Origin: Methylotenera versatilis 7
Lineage (GTDB): Bacteria; Pseudomonadota; Gammaproteobacteria; Burkholderiales; Methylophilaceae
Length of the DNA stretch: 64,000 bases
Direction of reading: 5' to 3'
NCBI RefSeq assembly: GCF_000799165.1
Contig: NZ_JUGF01000002.1
Span: 1,364,001 to 1,428,000 of the forward strand
A program made the translations under genes and the position numbers. Below the pieces are notes generated by a model. It ran no database searches, was not told the origin of the DNA, and was given only the letters and a program-made list of their open reading frames with translations. Below are positions 36,099-44,911 of this stretch, one piece after another. Positions within the stretch are counted from its first letter, which is position 1, and every line of letters begins with the position of its first letter.

Positions 36099-37583
36099 TT
36101 AGCTATTCATTTTTTTGATGATGTTACTGGTGCTTCTGCCTTCTACTAAATCGATAAGCGCAATTTCACCGCCCCAGGAAAGCACTTCTTTGCCACCGAC
36201 TACTTGGTCTGCAGTGTAATCGCTGCCTTTGGCGATAATGTTCGGCTGAATGGCGTTAATCAAATTAAGCGGGGTGTCTTCATCAAACAAGACGACCGCA
36301 TCTACGCTTTCCAGCGCGGCCAATACACGGGCACGGTCATTTTCTGAAACAACTGGGCGTGTTGGTCCTTTGATGGCGCTTACGGAGCGATCGGTGTTTA
36401 AGCCTAAAATCAATTTATCGCCACGTTTTTTTGCGGCCTCTAAATAGGTGACATGTCCTGCATGTAGTAAATCAAAGCAGCCGTTGGTAAATACGATGCT
36501 TTGCTTGTCTTTTTTCCACGCGCTTACTTTAGCTTTTAATTGGCTGATATCGCAAATTTTATGTGCTTGTTCGCTGCTTTGCTGGCTGGCAAGCGCTTCT
36601 ATTAAATCTGCTTGCGAAATAGGCACGGTGCCGACTTTCCCCACAACCACAGCTGCTGCAATATTCGCCAGTTGCAAGCTTTGCAGCACCGAAAGGTTGT
36701 GCATTAGGCCTGCGGCTAATGTGGCAATCACGGTGTCACCAGCGCCTGAAACATCAAATACTTGCTTGGCGGTAGCGGGTAAATGATGAGTTGCCTCGTC
36801 AATGAGTGTAATGCCTTCTTCACCACGCGTGACGGCCAGAAAATCTAAATCTAATTGTTCTTTAAGTGTCGTGGCTTTGCTGATTAAATCGGCGTCATCA
36901 GTCGTACTATTACACGCTTCTGCGGTTTCTTTTTTGTTGGGAGTGAGTGCGGTAGCACCATTATATTTGCTGTAATCGCGTCCTTTTGGGTCAACTAATA
37001 CTGGAATATTGGACGTTTTGCATTGCATAATAATCGCTTGGCAGGTTTTTTCGCTTAGCAAGCCTTTTGCATAATCTGACAAAACAACCACGCTGGGTTT
37101 CAACGCTAATTGCTGTTGAATCACAGCCGTTAGGTCTGTATTTTCAGCAGCATTAAAGCTTGCATTGCTTTCCTGATCCAGTCGTAACATCTGTTGATGG
37201 CCGCTTAAAACACGAGTTTTGGCAATAGTAGGGCGGTTAACCGAGGTGTAAATGCCATTTACATCCACGTTCATTTGTTTTAATAAACGTATCAACGTTG
37301 CACCTTCGCTATCGTCGCCGACGCAACCGATAATATGCGTTTTGATGCCGAGCAGTGATAAGTTCGCGGCTACGTTAGCCGCGCCGCCAGCACGTTCATT
37401 TTGCTGATTCAACAGCACGATAGGCACAGGCGCTTCTGGTGAAATGCGACCAACAGAGCCAATTAAATAGCGATCCAGCATGACATCGCCGATAATTAGC
37501 GCATGGTGTTTATTGGAGTCGAGATGAATGCTACCGAATTGTTTAACGGCGGATAGCAGTGGATCAGTTAAATGTTGCGACAT
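36099..37583 (-). CDS. hldE: Bifunctional heptose 7-phosphate kinase / heptose 1-phosphate adenylyltransferase HldE
   Basis: Makes ADP-D-glycero-beta-D-manno-heptose in two non-consecutive steps. 494 residues: an N-terminal ribokinase-like domain (about 25-335) with NERAGGAANVAANLSLLG and the anion-hole motif DVSGAGDTVIA, then a C-terminal nucleotidyltransferase domain (about 355-494) with FTNGCFDLLHAGHVTYL and EDTPLNLI. The fused form, rather than separate hldA/hldC, is typical of beta- and gammaproteobacteria. 21 bp from gmhA and 19 bp from waaF. Confidence 0.97.
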   Translation of the reverse strand: MSQHLTDPLLSAVKQFGSIHLDSNKHHALIIGDVMLDRYLIGSVGRISPEAPVPIVLLNQQNERAGGAANVAANLSLLGIKTHIIGCVGDDSEGATLIRLLKQMNVDVNGIYTSVNRPTIAKTRVLSGHQQMLRLDQESNASFNAAENTDLTAVIQQQLALKPSVVVLSDYAKGLLSEKTCQAIIMQCKTSNIPVLVDPKGRDYSKYNGATALTPNKKETAEACNSTTDDADLISKATTLKEQLDLDFLAVTRGEEGITLIDEATHHLPATAKQVFDVSGAGDTVIATLAAGLMHNLSVLQSLQLANIAAAVVVGKVGTVPISQADLIEALASQQSSEQAHKICDISQLKAKVSAWKKDKQSIVFTNGCFDLLHAGHVTYLEAAKKRGDKLILGLNTDRSVSAIKGPTRPVVSENDRARVLAALESVDAVVLFDEDTPLNLINAIQPNIIAKGSDYTADQVVGGKEVLSWGGEIALIDLVEGRSTSNIIKKMNS

Positions 37584-37604
37584 AAAAAGCTCAATATCAA
37601 GACC

Positions 37605-38165
37605 TTAAGACTCTAGAATTTCACATAGAGAATGACCAACAAAGATATGCGCTTCCTGAATACGCGCGGTGACTGAGGATGGCATCACTAAATTAAATTC
37701 GCAAATCGCATTCAGTTTTCCGCCGTTACCGCCGGTTAAGCCGACTGTTGTTGCGCCAATTTCTTTGGCCGCTTCCATAGCGCGCACAACATTGGCACTA
37801 TTGCCGCTGGTGGTAATGCCAATGACTAAATCTTCCGGGCGGCAAAGCGCTTCAACTTGGCGTGCAAAAATATAATCGTAACCATAATCATTGCCTACGG
37901 AGGTGAGAATGGATGTGTCGGTTGTGAGTGCGATTGCAGGCATACCTTTGCGTTCTTTTTTAAAGCGCCCGACAATTTCTGCCGCGATATGCTGACTATC
38001 TGCCGCGCTACCGCCGTTGCCCATAATTAAGATTTTTCCACCAGATTTAATGCAATCTTGCATCTTAATACCGACCGCGCTAATCAATGGGAAAAGCGGT
38101 TCAAGCGCGTTAAACATTGCCATGTGGGCGGCATGTTCACCTCTTAGATAGTTAATGTAATCCAT
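37605..38165 (-). CDS. gmhA: Sedoheptulose 7-phosphate isomerase GmhA
   Basis: First step of ADP-heptose synthesis. 186-residue SIS-domain protein with [43 protein letters not shown] and [14 protein letters not shown], which are the substrate-binding loops of GmhA; a histidine in the closing [12 protein letters not shown] is a known zinc-site region. The paralog DiaA shares the fold, but the neighbours hldE and hldD decide for GmhA. Its ATG overlaps the last base of the hldD stop codon. Confidence 0.94.
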   Translation of the reverse strand: MDYINYLRGEHAAHMAMFNALEPLFPLISAVGIKMQDCIKSGGKILIMGNGGSAADSQHIAAEIVGRFKKERKGMPAIALTTDTSILTSVGNDYGYDYIFARQVEALCRPEDLVIGITTSGNSANVVRAMEAAKEIGATTVGLTGGNGGKLNAICEFNLVMPSSVTARIQEAHIFVGHSLCEILES

Positions 38166-39157
38166 TAGCAGTATTTGTCCTCACTTAATAGATAGTTCTG
38201 AACATAGTCTTTCACCCCGTCTTCAAGGCTGGTGAATGGCGCAGAATAGCCCGTAGCGCGCAATTTAGACATAGTGGCTTCAGTAAAGTATTGGTATTTA
38301 CCTTGCAAATCTTCTGGCATGGCAATGTAATCGATTTGCGGTGTTTTGCCCATGCTTTGCATCACGGCAGTGGCTAAATCCTTAAAGCTGCGTGCTTTTC
38401 CTGTGCCAATGTTATATATGCCATTGGAGGCTGGTTTTTTTGCAATCACTGCTTCGTTTAAAAAGTGCGCGATAATATTGGCGCAGTCTTTCACATAGAC
38501 AAAATCACGCATTTGCATACCATCATCTATATTGGCTTTGTTGCTTTTAAATAGCTTCATGCCACCAGTGGCCTGTACTTGATTAAACGTGTGAAAAGCC
38601 ACGCTTGCCATGCGTTCTTTATGGTATTCGTTAGGACCATACACATTAAAAAACTTAAAACCTGCCCATGCGGGTGGCTGTGGGAGGTTGTTGGCTACTT
38701 GGCGTAATGCCCATTGATCAAAAAAATGTTTTGAATAACCGTAGCCATTAAGCGGGCGCAGATTTTCAATACTCGCGTCGTTATAACCAGCGGCGCCATC
38801 ACCATAAGTAGCAGCAGAACTAGCGTAAAAGAAAGGCACTTTTTTTGCTGCGCACCAAGTCCATAAATTTTGGCTGTAGTGAATATTGTCGGCAACCAGC
38901 TTACTGAAATCACGCTCAGTCGTTGCGCTAATGGCACCCATATGTATGACCGCGTCGATATCATTTCTATCTTGCAGCCATTCCATTAATTGATCTTTTT
39001 GCAGATATTGCGCATATTGGCGTTTAACTAGGTTTTGCCATTGCGATTCGTGCGCGAGATTGTCAACAATGACTAAATCATCACGGTTAAGTTTGGTATT
39101 AAGGTGCCATGCGATGATTGAACCAATCATCCCCGCGCCGCCTGTAATTACTATCAT
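38165..39157 (-). CDS. hldD: ADP-L-glycero-D-manno-heptose 6-epimerase HldD
   Basis: Last step of ADP-heptose synthesis. 330-residue short-chain dehydrogenase-type epimerase with TGGAGMIGS for NADP binding, the active-site [11 protein letters not shown] (YxxxK) and [22 protein letters not shown], which is the HldD signature. First gene of the minus-strand operon hldD-gmhA-hldE-waaF-waaL. Its start codon lies 37 bp from the hemH stop, so an independent promoter would overlap hemH or read-through is possible. Confidence 0.96.
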   Translation of the reverse strand: MIVITGGAGMIGSIIAWHLNTKLNRDDLVIVDNLAHESQWQNLVKRQYAQYLQKDQLMEWLQDRNDIDAVIHMGAISATTERDFSKLVADNIHYSQNLWTWCAAKKVPFFYASSAATYGDGAAGYNDASIENLRPLNGYGYSKHFFDQWALRQVANNLPQPPAWAGFKFFNVYGPNEYHKERMASVAFHTFNQVQATGGMKLFKSNKANIDDGMQMRDFVYVKDCANIIAHFLNEAVIAKKPASNGIYNIGTGKARSFKDLATAVMQSMGKTPQIDYIAMPEDLQGKYQYFTEATMSKLRATGYSAPFTSLEDGVKDYVQNYLLSEDKYC

Positions 39158-39194
39158 AGGTGCAGTTTACTCACTAAAAAGTAGAGTATAACGC

Positions 39195-40313
39195 TTATTG
39201 TTTAGCACCCAAAGCTTGGGCTCTTAATTTAGACATTTCTGCCTCTTTTTTCGCCTGTGCGTTATCCCAATTGCCAAAGGAATCAGTAGTCACCCAGCCT
39301 TGCAGGTTTTCCAGCGCAATCTCTGTCATCGCGTGTATCCAATCCTCATTTTCATTGAGCGCAGGAATGTAATGATATTCACCGCCGCCAGCGTGGGTGA
39401 ATATTTCTTTACCTTCCATGGCGATTTCTTCTAAAGTTTCCAGGCAGTCACTGCTAAAGCCGGGGCAAATGACATCGATGCGTTTGGTTTTTTTCTTGCC
39501 TAAATCTTCCAGGGTTGCTGCCAAGTAAGGCTTTAGCCATTCCTGCTTACCAAAGCGCGATTGAAAAGCGATGACATAATCATCCTTACCCAAATCCAAT
39601 GCTTCCGCCAATAAGCGCCCGGTTTTCTGGCAAGCGCAATGGTAAGGGTCACCCTTGCTCAAATGCACTTTTGGAACACCATGAAAACTCATGACCAACT
39701 TGCTCGGCTTACCGTTGATTTGCCAATGCGCTTGTACGCTTTTTGCCAACGCGGCAATATAAGCAGGATGGTCGTGATAGCTGCGAATGGTGCGTATGCC
39801 GGGCATATTGCGCATTTTAAGCAGTACGCGCCAAACTGAATCAAAAGAAGATGCGGTGCTGCTGGCGGCGTATTGTGGATACAGCGGAAATACCAAAATA
39901 CGGTCGCAATGCTGGGTTTTGAGTTTTTCAATCGCAGATTGCATACTTGGGTTGCCGTAGCGCATGCCCAACTCAATCGCAAATGGCGATTTGATTTTCT
40001 GTGCTAAAAATCCGCGTAATAATTGAGTTTGTTTTTGCGCATGTACCAGCAAAGGCGAGCCTTCGTTTGTCCATACTTGCGCATATTTAGCAGCTGATTT
40101 TTTGGGACGAATAAGCAAAATAATGCCGTTTAAAATAAACCACCAAATGGCACGTGGAATTTCCACTACGCGCGTGTCGCTTAAGAACTGCCGCAGATAA
40201 GGTCGCAAAGCTTTTGCAGTTGGCGCATCTGGCGTACCTAGATTGGCGATTAATATGCCAACTTTAAGTTGGTCGCCGTGTGAAAAGGGTGGTTCGGGAT
40301 TGTAATAGGCCAT
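39195..40313 (-). CDS. hemH: Ferrochelatase
   Basis: Inserts Fe(II) into protoporphyrin IX, the last step of haem synthesis. 372 residues from ATG 40313 (MAYYNPEPPF); an in-frame TTG 30 bp upstream is less likely. Motifs: GILIANLGTPDAPT, LVMSFHGVPKVHL (catalytic His), FQSRFGKQEWLKPY, CPGFSSDCLETLEEI with the conserved Glu. Cysteines in YHCACQKTGR and CPGFSSDC could carry an iron-sulfur cluster but this is not established here. Lies 99 bp after hrcA on the same strand. Confidence 0.95.
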   Translation of the reverse strand: MAYYNPEPPFSHGDQLKVGILIANLGTPDAPTAKALRPYLRQFLSDTRVVEIPRAIWWFILNGIILLIRPKKSAAKYAQVWTNEGSPLLVHAQKQTQLLRGFLAQKIKSPFAIELGMRYGNPSMQSAIEKLKTQHCDRILVFPLYPQYAASSTASSFDSVWRVLLKMRNMPGIRTIRSYHDHPAYIAALAKSVQAHWQINGKPSKLVMSFHGVPKVHLSKGDPYHCACQKTGRLLAEALDLGKDDYVIAFQSRFGKQEWLKPYLAATLEDLGKKKTKRIDVICPGFSSDCLETLEEIAMEGKEIFTHAGGGEYHYIPALNENEDWIHAMTEIALENLQGWVTTDSFGNWDNAQAKKEAEMSKLRAQALGAKQ

Positions 40314-40412
40314 ATCGGTAATTTTAGTGTAATCGCTTGCCAATAGCTATTAACAAAGCATAGTGGAGAATTAAGCTGACGCAGAATGAAGCTTACGTGT
40401 TTATCATGACGT

Positions 40413-41423
40413 CTAAGAGTTAGACAGCGCATTAGAAAGCAGTTTTGAGGTCACGTCCACAATCGGAATCACCCGCTCATAAGCCATTCTGGTGGGGCCT
40501 ATGACACCAAGAGTACCGACCACCTGACCATCTGCTTCATAAGGCGCGGTAATCATGCTGCATTCGTCCAATGGCAGATAACCGCTTTCGCCACCGATAA
40601 AAATCTGGATGCCTTCTGCGTGCTGGCTATTATCTAGCAGTTGCATTAACGAAGTACGACGCTCAAATATCTCAAATAATTTGCGCAGACTATTCACGTT
40701 TGTAGATAGCTCGTCGACTTGCAGTAAATTGCGTTCCCCCGCAATCACCACGCCATCATTGTCGGCCGTTTTGCTGCTGGCTTCTAACGCGGCCGTCATC
40801 AACGTGCTGATATCGGTTTGCATCTGTTTAAGTTCAAGGTGCAACTTCTGTTGTACCTCTGTAAAGGTTTGCCCTGAAAAGTTAGCATTAAAATAGTTGC
40901 TGGCATGTGTTAACTCGCTGGCCGAATAAGGTTTTTCGGCTAGAATAATGCGGTTTTGCACATTGCCATCGCTGGTCACAATAATCACTAAAATGCGCTT
41001 ATCGCTCAGCGGTAAGAACTCCAGATGCTTAAACGCAACGCGCTGACGCTTGGGAATCATCACCACGCCTGCAAATTGAGTGAGCTGCGACAGCATATCT
41101 GCTGCATTGTTAATTAGCTCATTTTGGTTAGGCGAGTTTAAGCCTTGTTTCATTTGTTGAATGGCTTGGTTCTCAAGTGGCTGAACGGTTAATAATGAGT
41201 CAACAAAAAGGCGATAACCTTTTTGCGTGGGAATGCGCCCAGCGGAAGTGTGTGGGCTAGCGATAAAACCTAATTGCTCCAAATCGGACATCACATTGCG
41301 AATCGTGGCGGGGCTGACATCAAGTCCGCTGTGTTGTAGCAAGGTGCGCGAGCCGATTGGCTGACCATCACTAATGTAATGTTCTACCAAGGTTTTTAAT
41401 AAGATTTGTGCGCGTTTGTCCAA
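40413..41423 (-). CDS. hrcA: Heat-inducible transcription repressor HrcA
   Basis: Represses class I heat-shock genes by binding CIRCE. 336 residues: N-terminal winged helix (about 1-75) with RAQILLKTLVEHYISDGQPIGSRTL and VSPATIRNVMSDLEQLGFIASPHTSAGRIPT, then the GAF-like HrcA domain ending in MAYERVIPIVDVTSKLLS. TTG start at 41423. No CIRCE is visible anywhere in the window, so its targets (likely groESL) lie elsewhere, while grpE here has a sigma-32 promoter. Divergent from nadK. Confidence 0.95.
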   Translation of the reverse strand: MDKRAQILLKTLVEHYISDGQPIGSRTLLQHSGLDVSPATIRNVMSDLEQLGFIASPHTSAGRIPTQKGYRLFVDSLLTVQPLENQAIQQMKQGLNSPNQNELINNAADMLSQLTQFAGVVMIPKRQRVAFKHLEFLPLSDKRILVIIVTSDGNVQNRIILAEKPYSASELTHASNYFNANFSGQTFTEVQQKLHLELKQMQTDISTLMTAALEASSKTADNDGVVIAGERNLLQVDELSTNVNSLRKLFEIFERRTSLMQLLDNSQHAEGIQIFIGGESGYLPLDECSMITAPYEADGQVVGTLGVIGPTRMAYERVIPIVDVTSKLLSNALSNS

Positions 41424-41597
41424 GTTGAATCAGCTTAATAAATCGTTAATTAACGGTTATTATATCGCTTAAGTCATGTTTGAATCTTCAGTTTTAAGCA
41501 GTGATTTAAAAGCTAGCGCTATTCACGTAGGTTCAGATTCTGCCTATTTTCATACGCTCACTTTTTCAAATATCCTAATCTATGATTTAATAGTGAG

Positions 41598-42467
41598 ATG
41601 ACTCAACCATTCAAATCTATCGCCATTATTGGCAAATACATGAATCAACATGCCTTGCAGCAAATGCAGGCAGATTTAGCAGATTTAGCGCGACATTTAA
41701 GAGCAAAAAAAATCGAAGTTTGGATAGAGGATAATACGGCACAACATGCTGAGTTGTCTGGTTTTAAAACCGCATCGCTGGCAAAAATTGGCAGCAAAGT
41801 GGATTTAGCCATTGTGATGGGCGGCGATGGCACTATGCTAAGTGTCGCCAGAAGCCTCATTGATAACAATATTCCGCTTGTAGGCATTAACCGCGGCCGC
41901 TTTGGTTTTTTAACTGATTTACGCGCAGAGGATATGCTGCGGTCGGTCGACAAGATTTTATCCAATCGCTACCAAATTGAATCGCGCATGCTGATTAATG
42001 CCAAAATTTTGCGTGGCGGTAAAACTTTGCATCAAGGCCTGGCGTTTAACGACGTGGTAATTAAAGGTGGTTTGCGTTTAATCGAGATGGCGGTTGAGAT
42101 TAATGGTCAATTTGTTCACAAGCAGCGTGCAGACGGTTTGATTTTAAGTACGCCAACCGGTACTACCGCTTACGCCTTAAGCGCAGGCGGCCCAATCTTA
42201 CACCCGAGTTTAGAAGCTATTGCGATTGTACCTGTTAGCCCGCATACGCTAAGCAATCGGCCAATTGCAGTCAATAGCTCCAGCTTGATTCAGATCACAT
42301 TAGTACAAAGCGATGACGGACAGGTGAGCTATGATGGTCAGTTTCAATTAATGTTAGAAAGCGGTGACAAGATTTTAATTCAGCGTGCAGAAAAGGAAGT
42401 GAAGCTGCTGCATCCGAGCGAGTACTGTTATTTTGATATGTTGCGCAACAAACTCAACTGGGGCTAG
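41598..42467 (+). CDS. nadK: NAD kinase
   Basis: Phosphorylates NAD to NADP. 289 residues with the GGDGTMLSVAR motif, INRGRFGFLTDL, SKPTGTT-like LILSTPTGTTAYALSAGGPI and the closing beta-sandwich domain. The arrangement hrcA (divergent)-nadK-recN is widespread in beta- and gammaproteobacteria. ATG start 174 bp from hrcA; the gap contains a perfect 12-bp palindrome near 41446-41457 and no operator I can name. Confidence 0.96.
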   Translation: MTQPFKSIAIIGKYMNQHALQQMQADLADLARHLRAKKIEVWIEDNTAQHAELSGFKTASLAKIGSKVDLAIVMGGDGTMLSVARSLIDNNIPLVGINRGRFGFLTDLRAEDMLRSVDKILSNRYQIESRMLINAKILRGGKTLHQGLAFNDVVIKGGLRLIEMAVEINGQFVHKQRADGLILSTPTGTTAYALSAGGPILHPSLEAIAIVPVSPHTLSNRPIAVNSSSLIQITLVQSDDGQVSYDGQFQLMLESGDKILIQRAEKEVKLLHPSEYCYFDMLRNKLNWG

Positions 42468-42481
42468 TTATTCAATGCAAC

Positions 42482-42560
42482 AATTTGCAATCACTGTGTT
42501 AACTGCAGCTTGCCGTACTATGTGTACTGTCTGCGCCTTGTCGCCTTGTGCTTGCAAATT
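42482..42560. repeat. Palindromic repeat element E3 between nadK and recN
   Basis: Arms AATTTGCAA (42482-42490) and TTGCAAATT (42552-42560). The core contains TTGCAATCACT and, after 14 bases not present in E2, TTGCCGTACTATGTGTACTGTC then TGCGC, matching the element at 28752-28844. It occupies most of the leader of recN. Confidence 0.7.
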
Positions 42561-42608
42561 CTTCCAATGAATATGCATTTTATAAAGTTTTAATGAGCTA
42601 TTAAACCT

Positions 42609-44258
42609 ATGCTACAAGTACTTTCCATTCGTGATTTCATTATTGTCGACTCTCTCGATTTAGAGTTTGAAAACGGCTTTACCACGCTCACTGGCGAAAC
42701 CGGTGCAGGTAAATCCATTTTAATCGATGCGTTATCGCTGGCTTTGGGTGCGCGAAATGATGGTTTGATTGCGCGTGCAGGTACAGATAAAGCTGACATT
42801 AGTGCGACTTTTTCGATTGACCAAAATGTTGCTGCAAAAAACTGGTTAAGTGAAAATGAGATTGAAGCGGATGATGCGCTGATGTTACGGCGCGTGATTT
42901 ATGCCGATGGGCGTAGTCGCGGATTTATTAATGGTGCCTCAGCAACCGTTAATCAGATGAAAGAGTTAGGCGAGTTTTTGGTGGATATTTATAGCCAAAA
43001 TGCCCACCACTCTTTACTTAAACCATCTACGCAACGGCAAATTCTGGATGACTTTGCTGGCAGTTCAACATTAGCCAACCAAGTCGCGAAACAATATAAA
43101 ACCTGGGCGCAATTGAATAGCCAGCGCATCGATGCTGAAAAAAATGCAGCCGCTTATGCAGATGAATTGGCAGAATTGCGCGACCAAACACGCGAATTGC
43201 AACAGCTTAATTTTTCGCTGGAAGATTGGCAAGAAACGCAATTGGAACATCATCGTTTGGCTAATGGCGCCAGCTTGTTAACAGGTTTGGAGACATGTAT
43301 CGCGCTACTAGATGAAAACGATATGAATGCGAGTGCAATGCTGGCCCAGGTGCAGCAGAAATTAACCGCATTGGTGGAGTTTGATGGGCAATTAAAAGAA
43401 GCGGCAGATGGTGTGGATTCTGCACTGATACAACTGGAAGAAGCCAGCCGTGCTTTAAACCGCTACTTACAAAAAGCAGAGCTAGACCCTGCAAGACTGA
43501 TTGAAGTCGAAAACCATATTCAAGCAGTACACAACATTTCGCGCAAATATCGCAGCAAACCAGAAGAGTTGCCTGATTTGCTAGTGGTATGCCAGGTGCG
43601 CATGGCGGAGTTAGAAGGATTTGCCAACGATGGCGCGTTAGCGAAACAAGAGGCGGAGGCGCTAAAAATATACCAAGATTTAGCCAAGCAATTAAGCCAA
43701 AAACGCCAAGATGCCGCCAAAATATTAAGCCAAAAAATCAGTGCGGAAATGCAACGCCTATCATTAAGCGGCGGCAAATTTGATGTGGCATTAACTGCAT
43801 GCGAGCCGTCAGTTAATGGCTTGGAAACAATAGAGTTTCTGGTAGCAGGCCATGCAGGTGTTGAGCCGCGACCATTAAACAAAGTCGCATCAGGCGGCGA
43901 ATTGTCACGCATCAGCTTGGCACTGCATGTAACAACCGCAAGTCAGGGCAGCGTGCCATGCATGATTTTTGATGAGGTGGATGTAGGCATCGGCGGCGGC
44001 GTGGCAGAAGTGGTCGGGCAATTGCTCAAACAATTAGGTGCAGAACGGCAAGTATTAGTCATTACGCATCTGCCGCAAGTCGCATCACAAGCCACACAAC
44101 ACTTACAGGTAAGCAAAACTCAAAGTAATGGTGCAACTTTAAGCCATATTCAAGCGTTAAGTGTAGCGGAGCGTGTAGAAGAGATCGCGCGTATGTTAGG
44201 TGGTTTGAATATAACTGAAACCACGCGTATTCATGCAAAAGAGATGCTGAATGTTTGA
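42609..44258 (+). CDS. recN: DNA repair protein RecN
   Basis: SMC-like ATPase acting in double-strand break repair. 549 residues: ATP head with Walker A LTGETGAGKSILIDAL at about 30-45, a coiled-coil middle (about 155-370), and the second half of the head with the signature VASGGELSRISLALH, Walker B MIFDEVDVGIGG and VITHLPQVA. Second gene after nadK. RecN is SOS-induced in many bacteria, but no clear LexA box is visible upstream; the leader is instead filled by repeat element E3. Confidence 0.95.
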   Translation: MLQVLSIRDFIIVDSLDLEFENGFTTLTGETGAGKSILIDALSLALGARNDGLIARAGTDKADISATFSIDQNVAAKNWLSENEIEADDALMLRRVIYADGRSRGFINGASATVNQMKELGEFLVDIYSQNAHHSLLKPSTQRQILDDFAGSSTLANQVAKQYKTWAQLNSQRIDAEKNAAAYADELAELRDQTRELQQLNFSLEDWQETQLEHHRLANGASLLTGLETCIALLDENDMNASAMLAQVQQKLTALVEFDGQLKEAADGVDSALIQLEEASRALNRYLQKAELDPARLIEVENHIQAVHNISRKYRSKPEELPDLLVVCQVRMAELEGFANDGALAKQEAEALKIYQDLAKQLSQKRQDAAKILSQKISAEMQRLSLSGGKFDVALTACEPSVNGLETIEFLVAGHAGVEPRPLNKVASGGELSRISLALHVTTASQGSVPCMIFDEVDVGIGGGVAEVVGQLLKQLGAERQVLVITHLPQVASQATQHLQVSKTQSNGATLSHIQALSVAERVEEIARMLGGLNITETTRIHAKEMLNV

Positions 44259-44273
44259 CTGCTTTGTTAAGTT

Positions 44274-44795
44274 TTATAGCACAGAAACCAACTTTTTCCT
44301 TTTTTCTTCAAATTCTGAATCTGTGAGCAGACCCGATTCGTGAGCCTTTTTCAACTTCATTAGCAAGTCTAGCGAGGAACTTGCCTTATTTTTAGACTCT
44401 AAATTTTCGTTGGATTTACTCTTTGAAACTTTTTGCTTTAATTCAGACTTGAGTTGTTTCAGCTGTTCTTGAAGATGCTTTAAATGTGACTGCCTTTCCA
44501 ATTTTAATTCTGCTATTTTGCTGCGCTTTTGCGCAACTTCTTTGGATATAGAAGCATTAGATGCCGCCGCAGCTGAGCGCATAACGCCACGATATTTGGA
44601 ACCCAAAAATGCACCAAGCAATCCACGCCCAGAGCCTTGATTTTTTGCTCTTGCCTCGGCAGCACTTAAAGACAATGCAGAGTTTGCATCAACACATTCT
44701 TGAATTGATGACTTTGCTAGAGTAATTCTTTGCTCAAGTTGACCAATATCTTTTTCAAGGGCAGCCAGCTCATTATTAATATTTTCATTTGTCAC
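44274..44795 (-). CDS. Coiled-coil protein with C-terminal SHOCT-like domain
   Basis: 173 residues. Coiled-coil segments at about 5-45 and 85-125 (ELAALEKDIGQLEQRITLA; KIAELKLERQSHL) flank a Gly/Ala-rich stretch (GSGRGLLGAFLGSKYRG) that may insert into a membrane. The last 32 residues, LDLLMKLKKAHESGLLTDSEFEEKRKKLV, are a SHOCT-type short C-terminal helix pair seen at the end of many bacterial membrane or phage-linked proteins. No known function. Convergent with recN and alone on its strand. Confidence 0.75.
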   Translation of the reverse strand: MTNENINNELAALEKDIGQLEQRITLAKSSIQECVDANSALSLSAAEARAKNQGSGRGLLGAFLGSKYRGVMRSAAAASNASISKEVAQKRSKIAELKLERQSHLKHLQEQLKQLKSELKQKVSKSKSNENLESKNKASSSLDLLMKLKKAHESGLLTDSEFEEKRKKLVSVL

Positions 44796-44911
44796 GACTT
44801 GCTTCCTAGTTACTTAACGCGAAGTCGGCCCCAAATACAAACTTAATTTGGATAGATTGTTAAATTAACAGTTGTTTATTTAATCATTTTTAAATCAACT
44901 GGTTAATTATT

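Noticed and set aside
41424-41597. CIRCE operator expected near hrcA
   Set aside because: No TTAGCACTC-N9-GAGTGCTAA found here or elsewhere in the window; the palindrome CGTTAATTAACG at 41446-41457 is unrelated.
42468-42608. Possible LexA box before recN (CTGTGTTAACTGCAG region)
   Set aside because: The spacing does not give CTGT-N8-ACAG, and the bases belong to repeat element E3.
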